Assembly: GCF_002020355.1 (NCBI RefSeq)
Contig: NZ_MPZV01000001.1
Span: 1,488,001-1,552,000 of the forward strand
Reading direction: 5' to 3'
Length of the DNA: 64,000 nt
Origin: Thioclava sediminum
GTDB taxonomy: Bacteria > Pseudomonadota > Alphaproteobacteria > Rhodobacterales > Rhodobacteraceae
The translations under genes and the position numbers were made by a program. How positions within the stretch are numbered: position 1 is the stretch's first letter; the number at the start of each line of letters is the position of its first letter. Of the stretch, positions 17,741-26,341 are shown one piece after another. A model generated the notes under the pieces. It did no database searches and was not told the DNA's origin. It worked only from the letters and a program-made list of their open reading frames with translations.

Positions 17741-18929
17741 CATCGCGCTGATGAAACCCGGGCGCGACCTGCGGATCGACCTGTTCCGCGGCCTCGCGCT
17801 GGTGATGATCTATATCGATCACATCCCGGGCAATCTCTACGAGAACTTCACCTCCCGCAATCTGGGCTTCTCGGATGCGGCGGAGGGCTTCGTCTTCATG
17901 TCCGGCCTTGCCGCCGCGCTGGCTTACGGTCCGGCGCTGGCGAAGGGACTGAGCTGGGAAGGCACCTCGCGGCTCTGGGGCCGGGCGTGGCTTCTCTACC
18001 TCGTGCATATCCTGACCGCCGTCTGGGCGATCGCGATCGTCTCGGCCGCCGTGCAGTTCTGGGGCAACGAGGCGATGCTGTCCAAGAACGCGATGAAGAT
18101 CTATGGCACCGACCCGTTCGGCTTCCTGATCGGGATTGCCACGCTGGGCCACCAGCTGGGCTATGTGAACATCCTACCGATGTATATGGCGCTCCTGTTG
18201 ATGGCGCCCGCGCTGATCCGGATCGGACAGCGCAGCAAATTGGCGCTGCTGGCGACCTCGGTCGGGCTTTGGGTGGCAACGGGGCTGTTCCGGCTGAACC
18301 TGCCGAACTACCCGATGGAGGGCGGCTGGTTCTTCAATCCGCTGGCGTGGCAACTCGTGTTCAGCCTCGGCATCCTGACCGGGCTGTCGCTGCGCCAAGG
18401 CAAGCGGCTCGTGCCGGTGAAAAGCTGGATCATCGCCCTCGCGGCGGGCTGGCTGGCGCTGACCTTCGTCTGGATTCACAACGGCTGGATGCTGAAGAAT
18501 TTCGGCCACGCGGTCTGGCAGTTGCGCCAGTGGAACGTGCCCTTCTTCATCGCGGGTTTCGACAAGACCTTCGTGTCGCTTCCTCGCCTGTCGCACCTGC
18601 TGGCGCTCGCCTACATCCTGTCGCTGCCGGGGTTCATCCCGCGCATCGCCGAGGCGCGCGTGTTGGAGCCGATCCGGATGCTGGGACGCCACTCGCTGCC
18701 AATCTTCGCACTCGGCACGGTGCTGGCAATCGCGGGCCAGACGGTGAAGCAGGTGCATCCGGGCGGGTTCTGGCAGGATACGCTGCTGATCTTCGGCGGG
18801 CTCGCGCTGCAATTCGCCTTCGCCTACGGGCGCGACAATTTCGGCGCGAAGGCCGTGGCGCGACGTCGGAAGGCGCGCGAAGAGGCGGAGCCCGCACCGG
18901 CCCCCGTACGGCTGCACGCAGCCGAATAG
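17733..18929 (+). CDS. opgC: OpgC-family membrane acyltransferase
   Basis: The 398-residue protein has about ten membrane helices and the OpgC domain start RDLRIDLFRGLALVMIYIDH, an acyltransferase-3-like motif whose His probably acts in catalysis. OpgC proteins of Rhodobacter and other proteobacteria add succinyl groups to periplasmic glucans, giving them negative charge. Its place as the last gene of opgG-opgH, with an 8-base overlap into opgH, supports that role. The C-terminal 25 residues are basic and cytoplasmic. It ends 13 bases from the convergent LysR gene with no clear terminator between them. Confidence 0.88.
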   Translation: MRNIALMKPGRDLRIDLFRGLALVMIYIDHIPGNLYENFTSRNLGFSDAAEGFVFMSGLAAALAYGPALAKGLSWEGTSRLWGRAWLLYLVHILTAVWAIAIVSAAVQFWGNEAMLSKNAMKIYGTDPFGFLIGIATLGHQLGYVNILPMYMALLLMAPALIRIGQRSKLALLATSVGLWVATGLFRLNLPNYPMEGGWFFNPLAWQLVFSLGILTGLSLRQGKRLVPVKSWIIALAAGWLALTFVWIHNGWMLKNFGHAVWQLRQWNVPFFIAGFDKTFVSLPRLSHLLALAYILSLPGFIPRIAEARVLEPIRMLGRHSLPIFALGTVLAIAGQTVKQVHPGGFWQDTLLIFGGLALQFAFAYGRDNFGAKAVARRRKAREEAEPAPAPVRLHAAE

Positions 18930-18942
18930 CTCAGTTCTGAAG

Positions 18943-19848
18943 TCAACTCAGGATCAGACCGTCCGAACGTGCGGCCTGCTCCTTGATCGCCTTCACGGCG
19001 GCCTGAACCTTCGGCGTCCGGTGCAGGTCGACATGGGTCACCAGCCACAGGTTGGTATCCCAGGTATCGTAGGGCTTCACCACCTCTTCGAGCGTCGGAT
19101 CGGCACGGCCCATCGGCACGGTCAGGAAACCCAAACCAAGCCCCGCCTTGATCGCGTCGACCTGGCTTTCATGCTCGTTCGCGCGGAACACGACCTGCTC
19201 GTCCGGCACATTGTCGCGCAGCCAGCGATAGAACGGCGCGCGGCTGTCGCGGTTGTCGTTCGAGACGAAGCGATGCTTGGCGAGCTCTTCCTTGGAGCGC
19301 GGAATCCCGAAGCGCTCGACATAGGCGTGGCTCGCGTAGAGCGCGTTCTGCATCCGGCCCAGCGACTGCACCACGTTGTCAGGCTCGGTCGGGCGGTTAC
19401 CGGCGCGGATCGCGACATGCGCCTCGCCATATTCCAGCCGGAACACGCGCTGATCGGTGAGATAGCGCAGACGCAGCCCGGAATATTCGCCCAAGAGCTT
19501 TTCCATCGCGGGCAGAACAAGCACCGAAACCGCGGTCAGCGACGTCACGATCAATTCGCCCGTGACTTCGTCGCCCGCGCCCGCGATCCGGGCGGCGAGC
19601 TGGCTGAACTGGTCCTCGGTCGCCTGCCCGACCGAGAGCAATTGCTGCCCCGCTTCGGTCGGCGTGTAGCCACGCGGATGGCGCTGGAACAACTTCGTGC
19701 CCAGCTTGTCTTCCAAGGCATCGACATGGCGGATCACCGTCGCGTGGTGAACCCCCAAGACTTCGGCCGCGCCCGAAACCGTGCCGATCCGCGCCACATG
19801 GAAAGCGGTGCGAATTTCATCCCAACTGTCAAAGCTCATGCTGTGCAT
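18943..19848 (-). CDS. LysR-family transcriptional regulator
   Basis: The protein has 301 residues. The N-terminal winged helix-turn-helix is clear (AFHVARIGTVSGAAEVLGVHHATVIRHV, quoted here in part: GAAEVLGVHHATVIRHV), followed by the LTTR linker and a two-lobed effector domain from about residue 95. It is divergent from the azoreductase gene with 114 bases between the starts, the usual arrangement for a LysR regulator and its target. A 7-bp inverted repeat in that interval is a candidate operator. Two close ATGs (19848 and 19839) are possible starts, and neither has a strong ribosome-binding site. Confidence 0.9.
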   Translation of the reverse strand: MHSMSFDSWDEIRTAFHVARIGTVSGAAEVLGVHHATVIRHVDALEDKLGTKLFQRHPRGYTPTEAGQQLLSVGQATEDQFSQLAARIAGAGDEVTGELIVTSLTAVSVLVLPAMEKLLGEYSGLRLRYLTDQRVFRLEYGEAHVAIRAGNRPTEPDNVVQSLGRMQNALYASHAYVERFGIPRSKEELAKHRFVSNDNRDSRAPFYRWLRDNVPDEQVVFRANEHESQVDAIKAGLGLGFLTVPMGRADPTLEEVVKPYDTWDTNLWLVTHVDLHRTPKVQAAVKAIKEQAARSDGLILS

Positions 19849-19881
19849 CCGTGAACATAATCTGCTCGATCATGCCCGTTG

Positions 19882-19918
19882 CGTTCTGGATTGCAAGAGA
19901 CAAGTAAGGTGCAGAACG
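19882..19918. promoter_or_regulatory. candidate operator between LysR gene and azoreductase gene
   Basis: Inverted repeat CGTTCTG (19882-19888) and CAGAACG (19912-19918) with a 23-base spacer lies about 45 bases upstream of the azoreductase start. The position suits activator binding by the divergent LysR protein. The long spacer makes this tentative. Confidence 0.35.
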
Positions 19919-19962
19919 AAATTCACGACCCCACATCGAACACGTTTTACGGAGTCCTCCCC

Positions 19963-20535
19963 ATGACCAAGACCCTGCGTATCGACAGCTCCATCAAGGG
20001 CGACGCGTCGATCTCCAAACGCCTCACCGACAAGATCGTCGAGCGTCTCGGCGGCGACGTCACCACCCGCGATGCGACCACCATTCCCACCATCGACGGA
20101 GCATGGATCGGCGCAGCCTACACCCCCGCCGACCAGCGCAGCGACGAGCAGAAAGAGCTGCTCGCCCTGTCCGACGAGCTGATCGCGGAAGTGAAAGCCG
20201 CCGACACGATCGTCATCGGTTGCGGCGTCTACAACTTCGGCGTCACCGGCCCGCTCAAGCACTGGATCGACATGGTCTGCCGCGTGGGCGAGACCTTCCG
20301 CTACACCGAGGCTGGCCCCGAGGGCCTCGCCGGTCCGAAGCGCGTTGTCATCGCCTACTCCTCGGGCGGCGTGCCGCAGGGCTCCGCCTTCGATTTCGCA
20401 ACGCCCTACATCAAGCAGGTTCTGGGCTTCATCGGCATCACCGACGTGACCGTGGTGGCAGCCGAGGGCGTGAACCTCGACGAAGATGCGGCGATCGCCA
20501 AGGCCGAGACCCAGATCATCGAACTCGCAGCCTGA
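19963..20535 (+). CDS. azoR: FMN-dependent NADH-azoreductase family flavoprotein
   Basis: The protein has 190 residues with a flavodoxin-like fold. It resembles AzoR: the N-terminal RIDSSIKGDASISKRL phosphate-binding segment, then VYNFGVTGPLKHWIDMV, which packs on FMN, and YSSGGVP. AzoR-type enzymes reduce quinones and azo compounds by two-electron transfer from NADH, mainly as defence against electrophilic quinones. GGAG lies 8 bases before the ATG. The divergent LysR gene probably controls it. A hairpin terminator follows about 40 bases after the stop. Confidence 0.88.
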   Translation: MTKTLRIDSSIKGDASISKRLTDKIVERLGGDVTTRDATTIPTIDGAWIGAAYTPADQRSDEQKELLALSDELIAEVKAADTIVIGCGVYNFGVTGPLKHWIDMVCRVGETFRYTEAGPEGLAGPKRVVIAYSSGGVPQGSAFDFATPYIKQVLGFIGITDVTVVAAEGVNLDEDAAIAKAETQIIELAA

Positions 20536-20572
20536 TCTCCAGTCTGCAAAGACGTCCCTACCTCCCCCGACT

Positions 20573-20602
20573 GGCCCCGTGGTTGACTCCGCGGGGCCTT
20601 TG
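20573..20602 (+). terminator. intrinsic terminator after azoR
   Basis: Arms GGCCCCG and CGGGGCC flank a 12-base loop, and TTTGT follows. It separates the azoreductase transcript from the ffh leader. Confidence 0.7.
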
Positions 20603-20624
20603 TCATAGTTCACGCGAGATTTCC

Positions 20625-20697
20625 CCGGAGGACGAATCCCTCCGGTCCCGGCATGAGGTCGGGATCGCCACCAGTCAGCGCGTTGCGCCCACTGGTG
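20625..20697 (+). promoter_or_regulatory. structured 5' leader of ffh: three consecutive hairpins
   Basis: Three perfect inverted repeats follow each other: CCGGAGG/CCTCCGG (20625-20631, 20639-20645), TCCCG/CGGGA (20646-20650, 20660-20664) and CACCAGT/ACTGGTG (20669-20675, 20691-20697). They end about 30 bases before the strong AGGAGGG ribosome-binding site of ffh. None is followed by a T run, so they look like leader structure rather than terminators. No known riboswitch pattern is recognised. Confidence 0.45.
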
Positions 20698-20739
20698 CGC
20701 TTGTCGTTTGTCCCGGCCCCAATCACAGGAGGGTGGCCC

Positions 20740-22239
20740 ATGTTCGAAAGTCTATCAGAGCGCCTAGGTGGCGTCTTCGACCGGCTGACCAAACAAGGTG
20801 CGCTTTCCGCCGATGACGTGAAAACGGCCATGCGCGAAGTGCGCGTCGCGCTTCTCGAAGCCGACGTTTCGCTTCCGGTCGCCCGCCAGTTCATCAAGTC
20901 GGTCGAGGGCAAGGCCACCGGCGCTGCGGTCACCAAATCGGTCACGCCGGGCCAGCAGGTCGTCAAGATCGTCCATGACGAGCTGATCAAGATGCTCGCG
21001 GGCGAAGAGGCCGCCGATGCGCTGAAGATCGACAACCCGCCCGCGCCGATCCTGATGGTCGGTCTGCAGGGCTCGGGTAAGACCACCACGACCGCCAAGC
21101 TCGCCAAGCGTCTCAAGGACCGCGAAGGCAAGCGCGTGCTGATGGCCTCGCTCGACACCAACCGCCCCGCCGCAATGGAGCAGCTGCAGATCCTCGGCAC
21201 CCAGATCGGCGTCGACACGCTGCCGATCGTGAAGGGCGAAAGCGCCGTGCAGATCGCCAAGCGCGCGAAGCAGCAGGCGACACTCGGCGGCTATGACGTC
21301 TACATGCTCGACACCGCGGGCCGTCTGCATATCGACGAAGTGCTGATGGACGAGGTTCAGGCGGTGCGCGATGTCGCGAACCCGCGTGAGACCCTCCTCG
21401 TTGTCGATGGCCTGACCGGTCAGGACGCGGTGAACGTCGCGACCGAGTTCGACGAGAAGGTCGGCGTCTCGGGCGTCGTTCTGACCCGGATGGACGGCGA
21501 CGGTCGCGGCGGTGCGGCGCTCTCGATGCGCGCGGTCACCGGCAAGCCGATCCGCTTCGTGGGCCTGGGCGAGAAGATGGACGCGCTCGAGACCTTCGAG
21601 GCCGAGCGCATCGCGGGCCGCATCCTCGGCATGGGCGATATCGTCGCCCTCGTGGAGCGCGCGCAGGAAACGCTGGAACAGGAACAGGCGGAGCGCATGG
21701 CCAAGCGCTTCCAGAAGGGCCTGTTCAACATGAACGACATGAAGAACCAGCTTGAGCAGATGATCAAGATGGGCGGGATGCAGGGCGTCATGGGGATGAT
21801 GCCGGGCATGTCGAAATACGCCAAGCAGGCCGAAGATGCGGGCCTGAACGACAAGACGATCACCCACCAGATCGCACTCATCAACTCGATGACCAAGAAA
21901 GAGCGCGCCAACCCGCAGATCCTTCAGGCGAGCCGCAAGAAGCGCATCGCGGCGGGCGCAGGCCTTGAGGTGTCCGACCTCAACAAGCTGCTGAAGATGC
22001 ACCGCCAGATGTCCGACTCGATGAAGAAGCTCTCGAAGATGGGCAAGGGCGGCATGATGAAACAGGCGATGAAGATGATGGGCGGCAAGGGCGGCGGTGC
22101 GCCGGATCTGGCCAACATGGATCCCGCCGAGGTCGAAGCCGCGGCGAAGGCGATGGGCGGCAAGATGCCCAAGGGCGGCATGCCCGGTCTGGGCGGCGCG
22201 CTGCCGCCGGGCCTGTCGGGTTTCGGCAAGAAGAAGTGA
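20740..22239 (+). CDS. ffh: signal recognition particle protein (SRP54 homologue)
   Basis: The protein has 499 residues. The N domain is followed by the GTPase G domain, with the P-loop GLQGSGKTTT at 108-117, DTAGRLHIDE and TRMDGDGRGG. The M domain from about residue 300 is rich in Met and Lys (MIKMGGMQGVMGMMPGMSKY in part); it binds 4.5S RNA and signal sequences. The tail after residue 430 is long and Gly/Met-rich. Ffh directs nascent membrane proteins to FtsY and SecYEG. AGGAGGG precedes the start, and an earlier in-frame codon was rejected. It heads a run of translation genes, with the next gene only 4 bases away. Confidence 0.97.
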   Translation: MFESLSERLGGVFDRLTKQGALSADDVKTAMREVRVALLEADVSLPVARQFIKSVEGKATGAAVTKSVTPGQQVVKIVHDELIKMLAGEEAADALKIDNPPAPILMVGLQGSGKTTTTAKLAKRLKDREGKRVLMASLDTNRPAAMEQLQILGTQIGVDTLPIVKGESAVQIAKRAKQQATLGGYDVYMLDTAGRLHIDEVLMDEVQAVRDVANPRETLLVVDGLTGQDAVNVATEFDEKVGVSGVVLTRMDGDGRGGAALSMRAVTGKPIRFVGLGEKMDALETFEAERIAGRILGMGDIVALVERAQETLEQEQAERMAKRFQKGLFNMNDMKNQLEQMIKMGGMQGVMGMMPGMSKYAKQAEDAGLNDKTITHQIALINSMTKKERANPQILQASRKKRIAAGAGLEVSDLNKLLKMHRQMSDSMKKLSKMGKGGMMKQAMKMMGGKGGGAPDLANMDPAEVEAAAKAMGGKMPKGGMPGLGGALPPGLSGFGKKK

Positions 22240-22243
22240 TCCG

Positions 22244-22786
22244 ATGACCGTCGCGCTCTCCCCCACCCCTGTTCTCGAGACCGAGCGTCTCGTGCTCCGC
22301 GCCCCGAAGGCTGCGGACTGGGAAGCATGGCGCGATTTCTACATGTCCGAGCGCAGCCACTGGTTCCGCCCGGTGAAGGAGCCGACTCCGGAAGCCGCAT
22401 GGCGCAGTTTTGCTGCGATCACCGGCCATTGGGTTCTGCGCGGCTGGGGCATGTTCGTGATGACCGAGCGCGGCTCGGATCAGGGTTTCGGGGCGCTTGG
22501 CCCCTGGATGCCCGAGAGCTGGCCCGAGGCCGAGATCGCCTGGTCGGTCTGGTCGCAGGACGCCGAAGGCAAGGGCTACGTGGCCGAGGCCGCGCGCGCG
22601 GTGATCGCGCATGCGTTTGGCGCCCTGAACTGGTCGACCGCGGTCAGCTATATCGATCCGAACAACACCCGTTCGACCGCGTTGGCCGAGCGTCTGGGCG
22701 CGCGCCCCGACCCGCAGGCCGCCTATCCCGGGGAGCCGCCGATCGTCGTCTGGCGTCACCCCGCACCGAAGGAGGCCGCCGCATGA
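22244..22786 (+). CDS. GNAT-family N-acetyltransferase (RimJ/RimL-like)
   Basis: The 180-residue protein opens with LETERLVLRAPKAADWEAW, the usual start of RimJ/RimL-type acetyltransferases. The acetyl-CoA binding stretch is EGKGYVAEAARAVIAHAF, and YIDPNNTRSTALAERLGA is the C-terminal GNAT signature. Its position between ffh and a chorismate mutase gene, with a 4-base gap upstream and an ATGA overlap downstream, is operonic. The substrate could be a protein N-terminus or a small molecule and is unknown. Confidence 0.85.
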   Translation: MTVALSPTPVLETERLVLRAPKAADWEAWRDFYMSERSHWFRPVKEPTPEAAWRSFAAITGHWVLRGWGMFVMTERGSDQGFGALGPWMPESWPEAEIAWSVWSQDAEGKGYVAEAARAVIAHAFGALNWSTAVSYIDPNNTRSTALAERLGARPDPQAAYPGEPPIVVWRHPAPKEAAA

Positions 22787-23079
22787 GCGATTCAACCACC
22801 CGTGCCGCTGAGTTGCTGAAAGAGCATCGCGACAGCATCGACCGGCTCGATGCGGTGATGATCTACACGCTGGCCGAACGCTTTGCCCAGACGCAGGCCG
22901 TCGGCAAGCTGAAGGCAGAGCACGACCTTCCGCCCTCCGATCCCGATCGGGAGGCCAAGCAGATCGCCCGGCTCGAAAAGCTGGCGAGCGATTCCGGGCT
23001 CGACCCGGAATTCGCGAAGAAGTTCCTCAATTTCGTGATTTCGGAAGTGATCCGGCATCACGAGAAATTCCAGAAATGA
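22783..23079 (+). CDS. chorismate mutase, AroQ class
   Basis: This 98-residue all-helical protein is the size of a monofunctional AroQ chorismate mutase, which converts chorismate to prephenate for Phe and Tyr synthesis. The start RAAELLKEHRDSIDRLDAVM holds the catalytic Arg and the conserved DxLD-type helix; LAERF and VGKLK follow, and the C-terminal helix ends VISEVIRHHEKFQ. The ATG overlaps the GNAT stop. Presence in this ribosomal neighbourhood is common in Rhodobacterales and has no obvious functional logic. Confidence 0.88.
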   Translation: MSDSTTRAAELLKEHRDSIDRLDAVMIYTLAERFAQTQAVGKLKAEHDLPPSDPDREAKQIARLEKLASDSGLDPEFAKKFLNFVISEVIRHHEKFQK

Positions 23080-23124
23080 CGGGCCATCCGGCCCATCACC
23101 AGCCATCCAAAGGAGACAACTGAC

Positions 23125-23499
23125 ATGGCTATGAAAATCCGCCTCGCTCGTGGGGGTTCCAAGAAGCGTCCGTTCTATTCGATCGTCGCTACCGACTCGC
23201 GCATGCCGCGTGACGGCCGCTTCCTCGAGAAGCTGGGCACCTACAACCCGCTGCTGCCGAAAGACAGCGAAGACCGCGTGAAGATGAACATTGAGCGCGT
23301 GAAGTACTGGCTCGACCAGGGCGCGCAGCCGACCGATCGCATCGCGCGCTTCCTCGAAGCCGCTGGCGAGCGCAGCAAGCCGACCCGCGCCAACATGAAG
23401 AAAGCCGTTCCGGGCAAGAAAGCCCAGGAGCGCGCCGAACAGCGTGCCGCCAAGGCCGCCGAGGCGAACGCCGCTGAAGAAGCACCCGCCGAAGAATAA
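23125..23499 (+). CDS. rpsP: 30S ribosomal protein S16
   Basis: The 124-residue protein begins [21 protein letters not shown], the canonical S16 start, with [16 protein letters not shown] following. The core ends near residue 85, and an Ala/Lys/Glu-rich tail of about 40 residues follows, as in many alphaproteobacteria. AGGAGA lies upstream. rpsP-rimM-trmD-rplS is the classic order; here other genes are interleaved. Confidence 0.98.
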   Translation: MAMKIRLARGGSKKRPFYSIVATDSRMPRDGRFLEKLGTYNPLLPKDSEDRVKMNIERVKYWLDQGAQPTDRIARFLEAAGERSKPTRANMKKAVPGKKAQERAEQRAAKAAEANAAEEAPAEE

Positions 23500-23582
23500 T
23501 CGGCAGCTATGGATGGCTGGCGGGCCGGGCGCGATATGTGCCCGGCCCCTGCCCCATCCGATCTAGCACAGAGGATCGCATC

Positions 23583-24089
23583 ATGACCCAACCCGAACGC
23601 GTCTGCGTGGGTGCCATTGCCGGAGCTTTCGGCGTGCAGGGCGAAGTGCGCCTCAAGAGTTTCTGCGCCGAACCCGAGGATATCGTGGGCTACGCCCCGC
23701 TTTATACCGAAGACGGCGCGCGCCAGTTCGACGTGACGCTGACGCGGGGCCTGAAGAACGGGCTTGGCGCACGGCTGTCGGGTGTGGCCACCAAGGAAGA
23801 GGCCGATGCGCTGCGCGGCGTGACCCTCTGGGCCGACCGCGACAAGCTGCCCTCGCTTCCTGACGACGAATTCTACCATGCCGACCTGATCGGGCTGACG
23901 GTGGTCGATACCGGCGGCACCAAGATCGGCACCGTGCGCGCGGTCCACAATCACGGCGCGGGCGACATTCTCGAAATTTTCGCGCCCGGGCGCAAACAGG
24001 CGCTGCTACTGCCCTTCACCAAGGCCATCGTGCCGACCGTGGACCTCGCCGCGCAGCGTATCGTCGCCGACCCGCCCGAGGATCTGTGA
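23583..24089 (+). CDS. rimM: ribosome maturation factor RimM
   Basis: The 168-residue protein has the RimM N-terminal beta-barrel ([20 protein letters not shown]) and a PRC-barrel C-terminal domain ([18 protein letters not shown], with [15 protein letters not shown] near the end). RimM binds S19 and helps 30S head assembly. The start at 23583 was chosen because the 15 residues before it are unlike the family. It follows rpsP by 83 bases and precedes a sulfotransferase-like gene by 4 bases. Confidence 0.97.
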   Translation: MTQPERVCVGAIAGAFGVQGEVRLKSFCAEPEDIVGYAPLYTEDGARQFDVTLTRGLKNGLGARLSGVATKEEADALRGVTLWADRDKLPSLPDDEFYHADLIGLTVVDTGGTKIGTVRAVHNHGAGDILEIFAPGRKQALLLPFTKAIVPTVDLAAQRIVADPPEDL

Positions 24090-24093
24090 GCGG

Positions 24094-24909
24094 ATGCGTG
24101 TGATCGTCCATCCGGGCTTTCACAAGACCGGCACCTCCACGATCCAGACCGGACTGCGCGAAGTCAGCGCCCATCTGCCAGATTGGGCGATTGCGCTCCG
24201 CGAAGATATTCCCGACGCAGCCGCCGCAGCCCGCGCCTTTTCACTGACCCGCGATCCGTTCGAATTAGGGCTCTATCAGGCCGCGCTGGCCAGTTGGGCC
24301 GACGCTCTCCCCGAAGACACCACGCAGGCTGTGATTTCCATCGAAGGGCTCGCAGGCCACATGCCGGGCCGCGATGGCGTGCTGGACTATTCGGCAACGC
24401 CGGAACTGATGGGCGCCTTGGCTGAAGTCTTCCACGCGAAATACGAAGATGCGCTGGAGTTGCAGCTGTTTCTGACCACCCGCGAAAAGACTGCGTGGAT
24501 CGAGAGCCTGCATTGGCAGCATGTGCGCAGCGGCATGTTGACGGACACGCTCGACAGCTTCCGCACCCGGCTGTCGGGCTTCGACCTCGCCCCCGTTCTG
24601 CGCGAGATCGTGAGCACTGTGGACCCCGCCCCGGTGACATGGGTGATGCTCGACGAAGCCCGCGACAATCCCCACGGCCCGCTGACGCCGCTCCTCGATC
24701 TGATGGGCGTCCCCCTAGAGGTGCGCGCGTCGCTGGGCCTCGGGATTACGGCCAATGCGCGCCCCCGGAGCGTGGACCGGGCGGCGCTGGCCGACCAACT
24801 CGCCGCAATCAACGCGGAAGGGTTGCCGCGCGAGGCCACAAAAGAGAAAAAGCGCGCCATATTGCGGGCAGCATGGCGCGAAGAGGCAGAGGCGAAATCC
24901 GATGAGTGA
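24094..24909 (+). CDS. sulfotransferase-like P-loop protein between rimM and trmD
   Basis: The 271-residue protein starts VIVHPGFHKTGTSTIQTGL (residues 3-21), a P-loop-like motif that matches the 5'-phosphosulfate loop of PAPS-dependent sulfotransferases (HKTGTSTIQ type). The rest is helical and acidic, with FLTTREKTAWIESLHWQH near the middle. It overlaps trmD by 8 bases and follows rimM by 4, so it is co-transcribed with tRNA and ribosome maturation genes. Its substrate is unknown. A true sulfotransferase acting on carbohydrate or protein is the family expectation, but the second PAPS-binding site is not obvious to me. Confidence 0.7.
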   Translation: MRVIVHPGFHKTGTSTIQTGLREVSAHLPDWAIALREDIPDAAAAARAFSLTRDPFELGLYQAALASWADALPEDTTQAVISIEGLAGHMPGRDGVLDYSATPELMGALAEVFHAKYEDALELQLFLTTREKTAWIESLHWQHVRSGMLTDTLDSFRTRLSGFDLAPVLREIVSTVDPAPVTWVMLDEARDNPHGPLTPLLDLMGVPLEVRASLGLGITANARPRSVDRAALADQLAAINAEGLPREATKEKKRAILRAAWREEAEAKSDE

Positions 24910-25711
24910 CGACAAACCCAAGCTCGCGACCAAGTCGCATGGCCGCCTGACGATCTCGCCGACGCGCAAGCCCAGTTCGCTTATGGACGAGCCACCGCGG
25001 CTGAAAGGCGCGTGGACCGCGAAGATCGTCACGCTATTCCCCGAAGCCTTCCCCGGCACGCTGGGCCTGAGCCTTCTGGGCCGCGCCCGCGATCTGGGCC
25101 TCTGGGCGCTGGAGACGATCGACCTGCGCCCCTTCGGCATCGGCAAGCACCGCAACGTCGACGACACCCCCGCCGGCGGCGGCGCGGGCATGGTGCTGCG
25201 CGCCGATGTTGTGGGCGAGGCGCTCAAGCAGGCCGCCCACGGCACGCCGGATGACCGCGCGCGCTGGCCGGTCGTCTATCTCTCGCCGCGCGGCAAGCCG
25301 CTGACGCAGGAGATGGCGCGCCGCTTTGCCGAGGCCGACGGCATGACGCTTCTCTGCGGGCGGTTCGAAGGCGTGGACGAGCGCGTGCTGGAACATTTCG
25401 GCGTCGAGGAAGTCTCGATCGGCGATTTCGTCCTGACGGGTGGCGAGGTGGCCGCCCAAGTGCTGATCGACGCCACCGTGCGGCTGCTGCCGGGCGTTCT
25501 GGGCAATGCCGAGAGCGCTGTCGAGGAAAGCCATTCCAGCGGGCTGCTGGAGCATCCCCAATACACCCGCCCCGCCGAATGGGAAGGCCGTTCGATCCCC
25601 GAAGTGCTCACCTCGGGCAACCACAAGAAGATCGAAGACTGGCGCCGCGAGATGAGCGAAAAGCTCACGCAGGAGCGGCGGCCGGATTTGTGGGAGAAGC
25701 GTGGGGAGTAG
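24902..25711 (+). CDS. trmD: tRNA (guanine-N1-)-methyltransferase
   Basis: This SPOUT methyltransferase makes m1G37 in tRNA and prevents +1 frameshifting. The 269-residue protein begins with a Rhodobacterales-style extension (SHGRLTISPTRKPSSLM). The core starts at AKIVTLFPEAFPGTL; HRNVDDTPAGGGAGMVL, LLCGRFEGVDERV, IGDFVLTGGE and the knot segment LPGVLGNAESAVEESH follow. The start at 24902 lies within the end of the previous gene; an internal ATG at 24983 is a less likely alternative. The stop is followed at once by AT-rich sequence that breaks the usual junction with rplS. Confidence 0.96.
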   Translation: MSDDKPKLATKSHGRLTISPTRKPSSLMDEPPRLKGAWTAKIVTLFPEAFPGTLGLSLLGRARDLGLWALETIDLRPFGIGKHRNVDDTPAGGGAGMVLRADVVGEALKQAAHGTPDDRARWPVVYLSPRGKPLTQEMARRFAEADGMTLLCGRFEGVDERVLEHFGVEEVSIGDFVLTGGEVAAQVLIDATVRLLPGVLGNAESAVEESHSSGLLEHPQYTRPAEWEGRSIPEVLTSGNHKKIEDWRREMSEKLTQERRPDLWEKRGE

Positions 25712-25783
25712 AACATGCAGGATTGTAAACTGCAATTTCTCAAAGTTTTGTAAAGTGAAGCGGCGGCCTATGGAATTCGAAAA

Positions 25784-26341
25784 ATGAAGAGGGATAATTC
25801 ATCGCATAATATGGAAATGGAAGAATATTTTGGCAAGCTGAGAGAAAATCTCGTTTATGCCGATTTATCTTTGATGCAGTTACGTGTCGTCTCGATACGC
25901 CTTTCTAACAGAACACAGCTGCCCAACGAATTGCGCGTGAACCTTGAAGTTCAAGAGCAGGCACTGAAAGACATGCTTGTACTTGGGCTTGCTCGACTAT
26001 TTGACAAGAAGGGAAGTAAATCAGAACGCATTTCGATACCTAACATCCTAGGCAACGACGCAATAGCTCTCAACGAAGATCTCAAAATAAAATTAAATGA
26101 ATTAATGAGAGCCGAGCTTTTAGGTAAACTAAAAAATGTCAGAGATAAAATCGTAGCTCATTCGCTTTCAGATGCCTTCGACGTTCGGTTTCAAATGGAT
26201 GACGCTCAGAATTTAATTGATAGATGCTATGACTTGTTGACTGAAATCTTCCACCACAACAAACCCCATGAGCGACTGGCTCGGCAGGACTTGAAAATCT
26301 ATGTGAAACGATGGCACGAAATGACCAAAGCGTGGGAGTGA
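25784..26341 (+). CDS. AT-rich foreign gene, HEPN-like (AbiU2-type) hypothetical protein
   Basis: The 185-residue, mostly helical, charged protein has base composition unlike the rest of the window: two 60-base lines counted by hand (26041 and 26101) are 35% and 33% GC. The segment KNVRDKIVAHSLSD puts Arg120 and His126 in an R-x5-H arrangement, preceded by a Lys-rich helix. That matches the HEPN R-x4-6-H signature and resembles AbiU2-type HEPN proteins. HEPN domains are often RNases in toxin or phage-defence systems. No antitoxin nucleotidyltransferase gene adjoins it. It sits between trmD and the rplS leader. The function is inferred from one motif and from context, so treat it as a hypothesis. 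Confidence 0.6.
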   Translation: MKRDNSSHNMEMEEYFGKLRENLVYADLSLMQLRVVSIRLSNRTQLPNELRVNLEVQEQALKDMLVLGLARLFDKKGSKSERISIPNILGNDAIALNEDLKIKLNELMRAELLGKLKNVRDKIVAHSLSDAFDVRFQMDDAQNLIDRCYDLLTEIFHHNKPHERLARQDLKIYVKRWHEMTKAWE

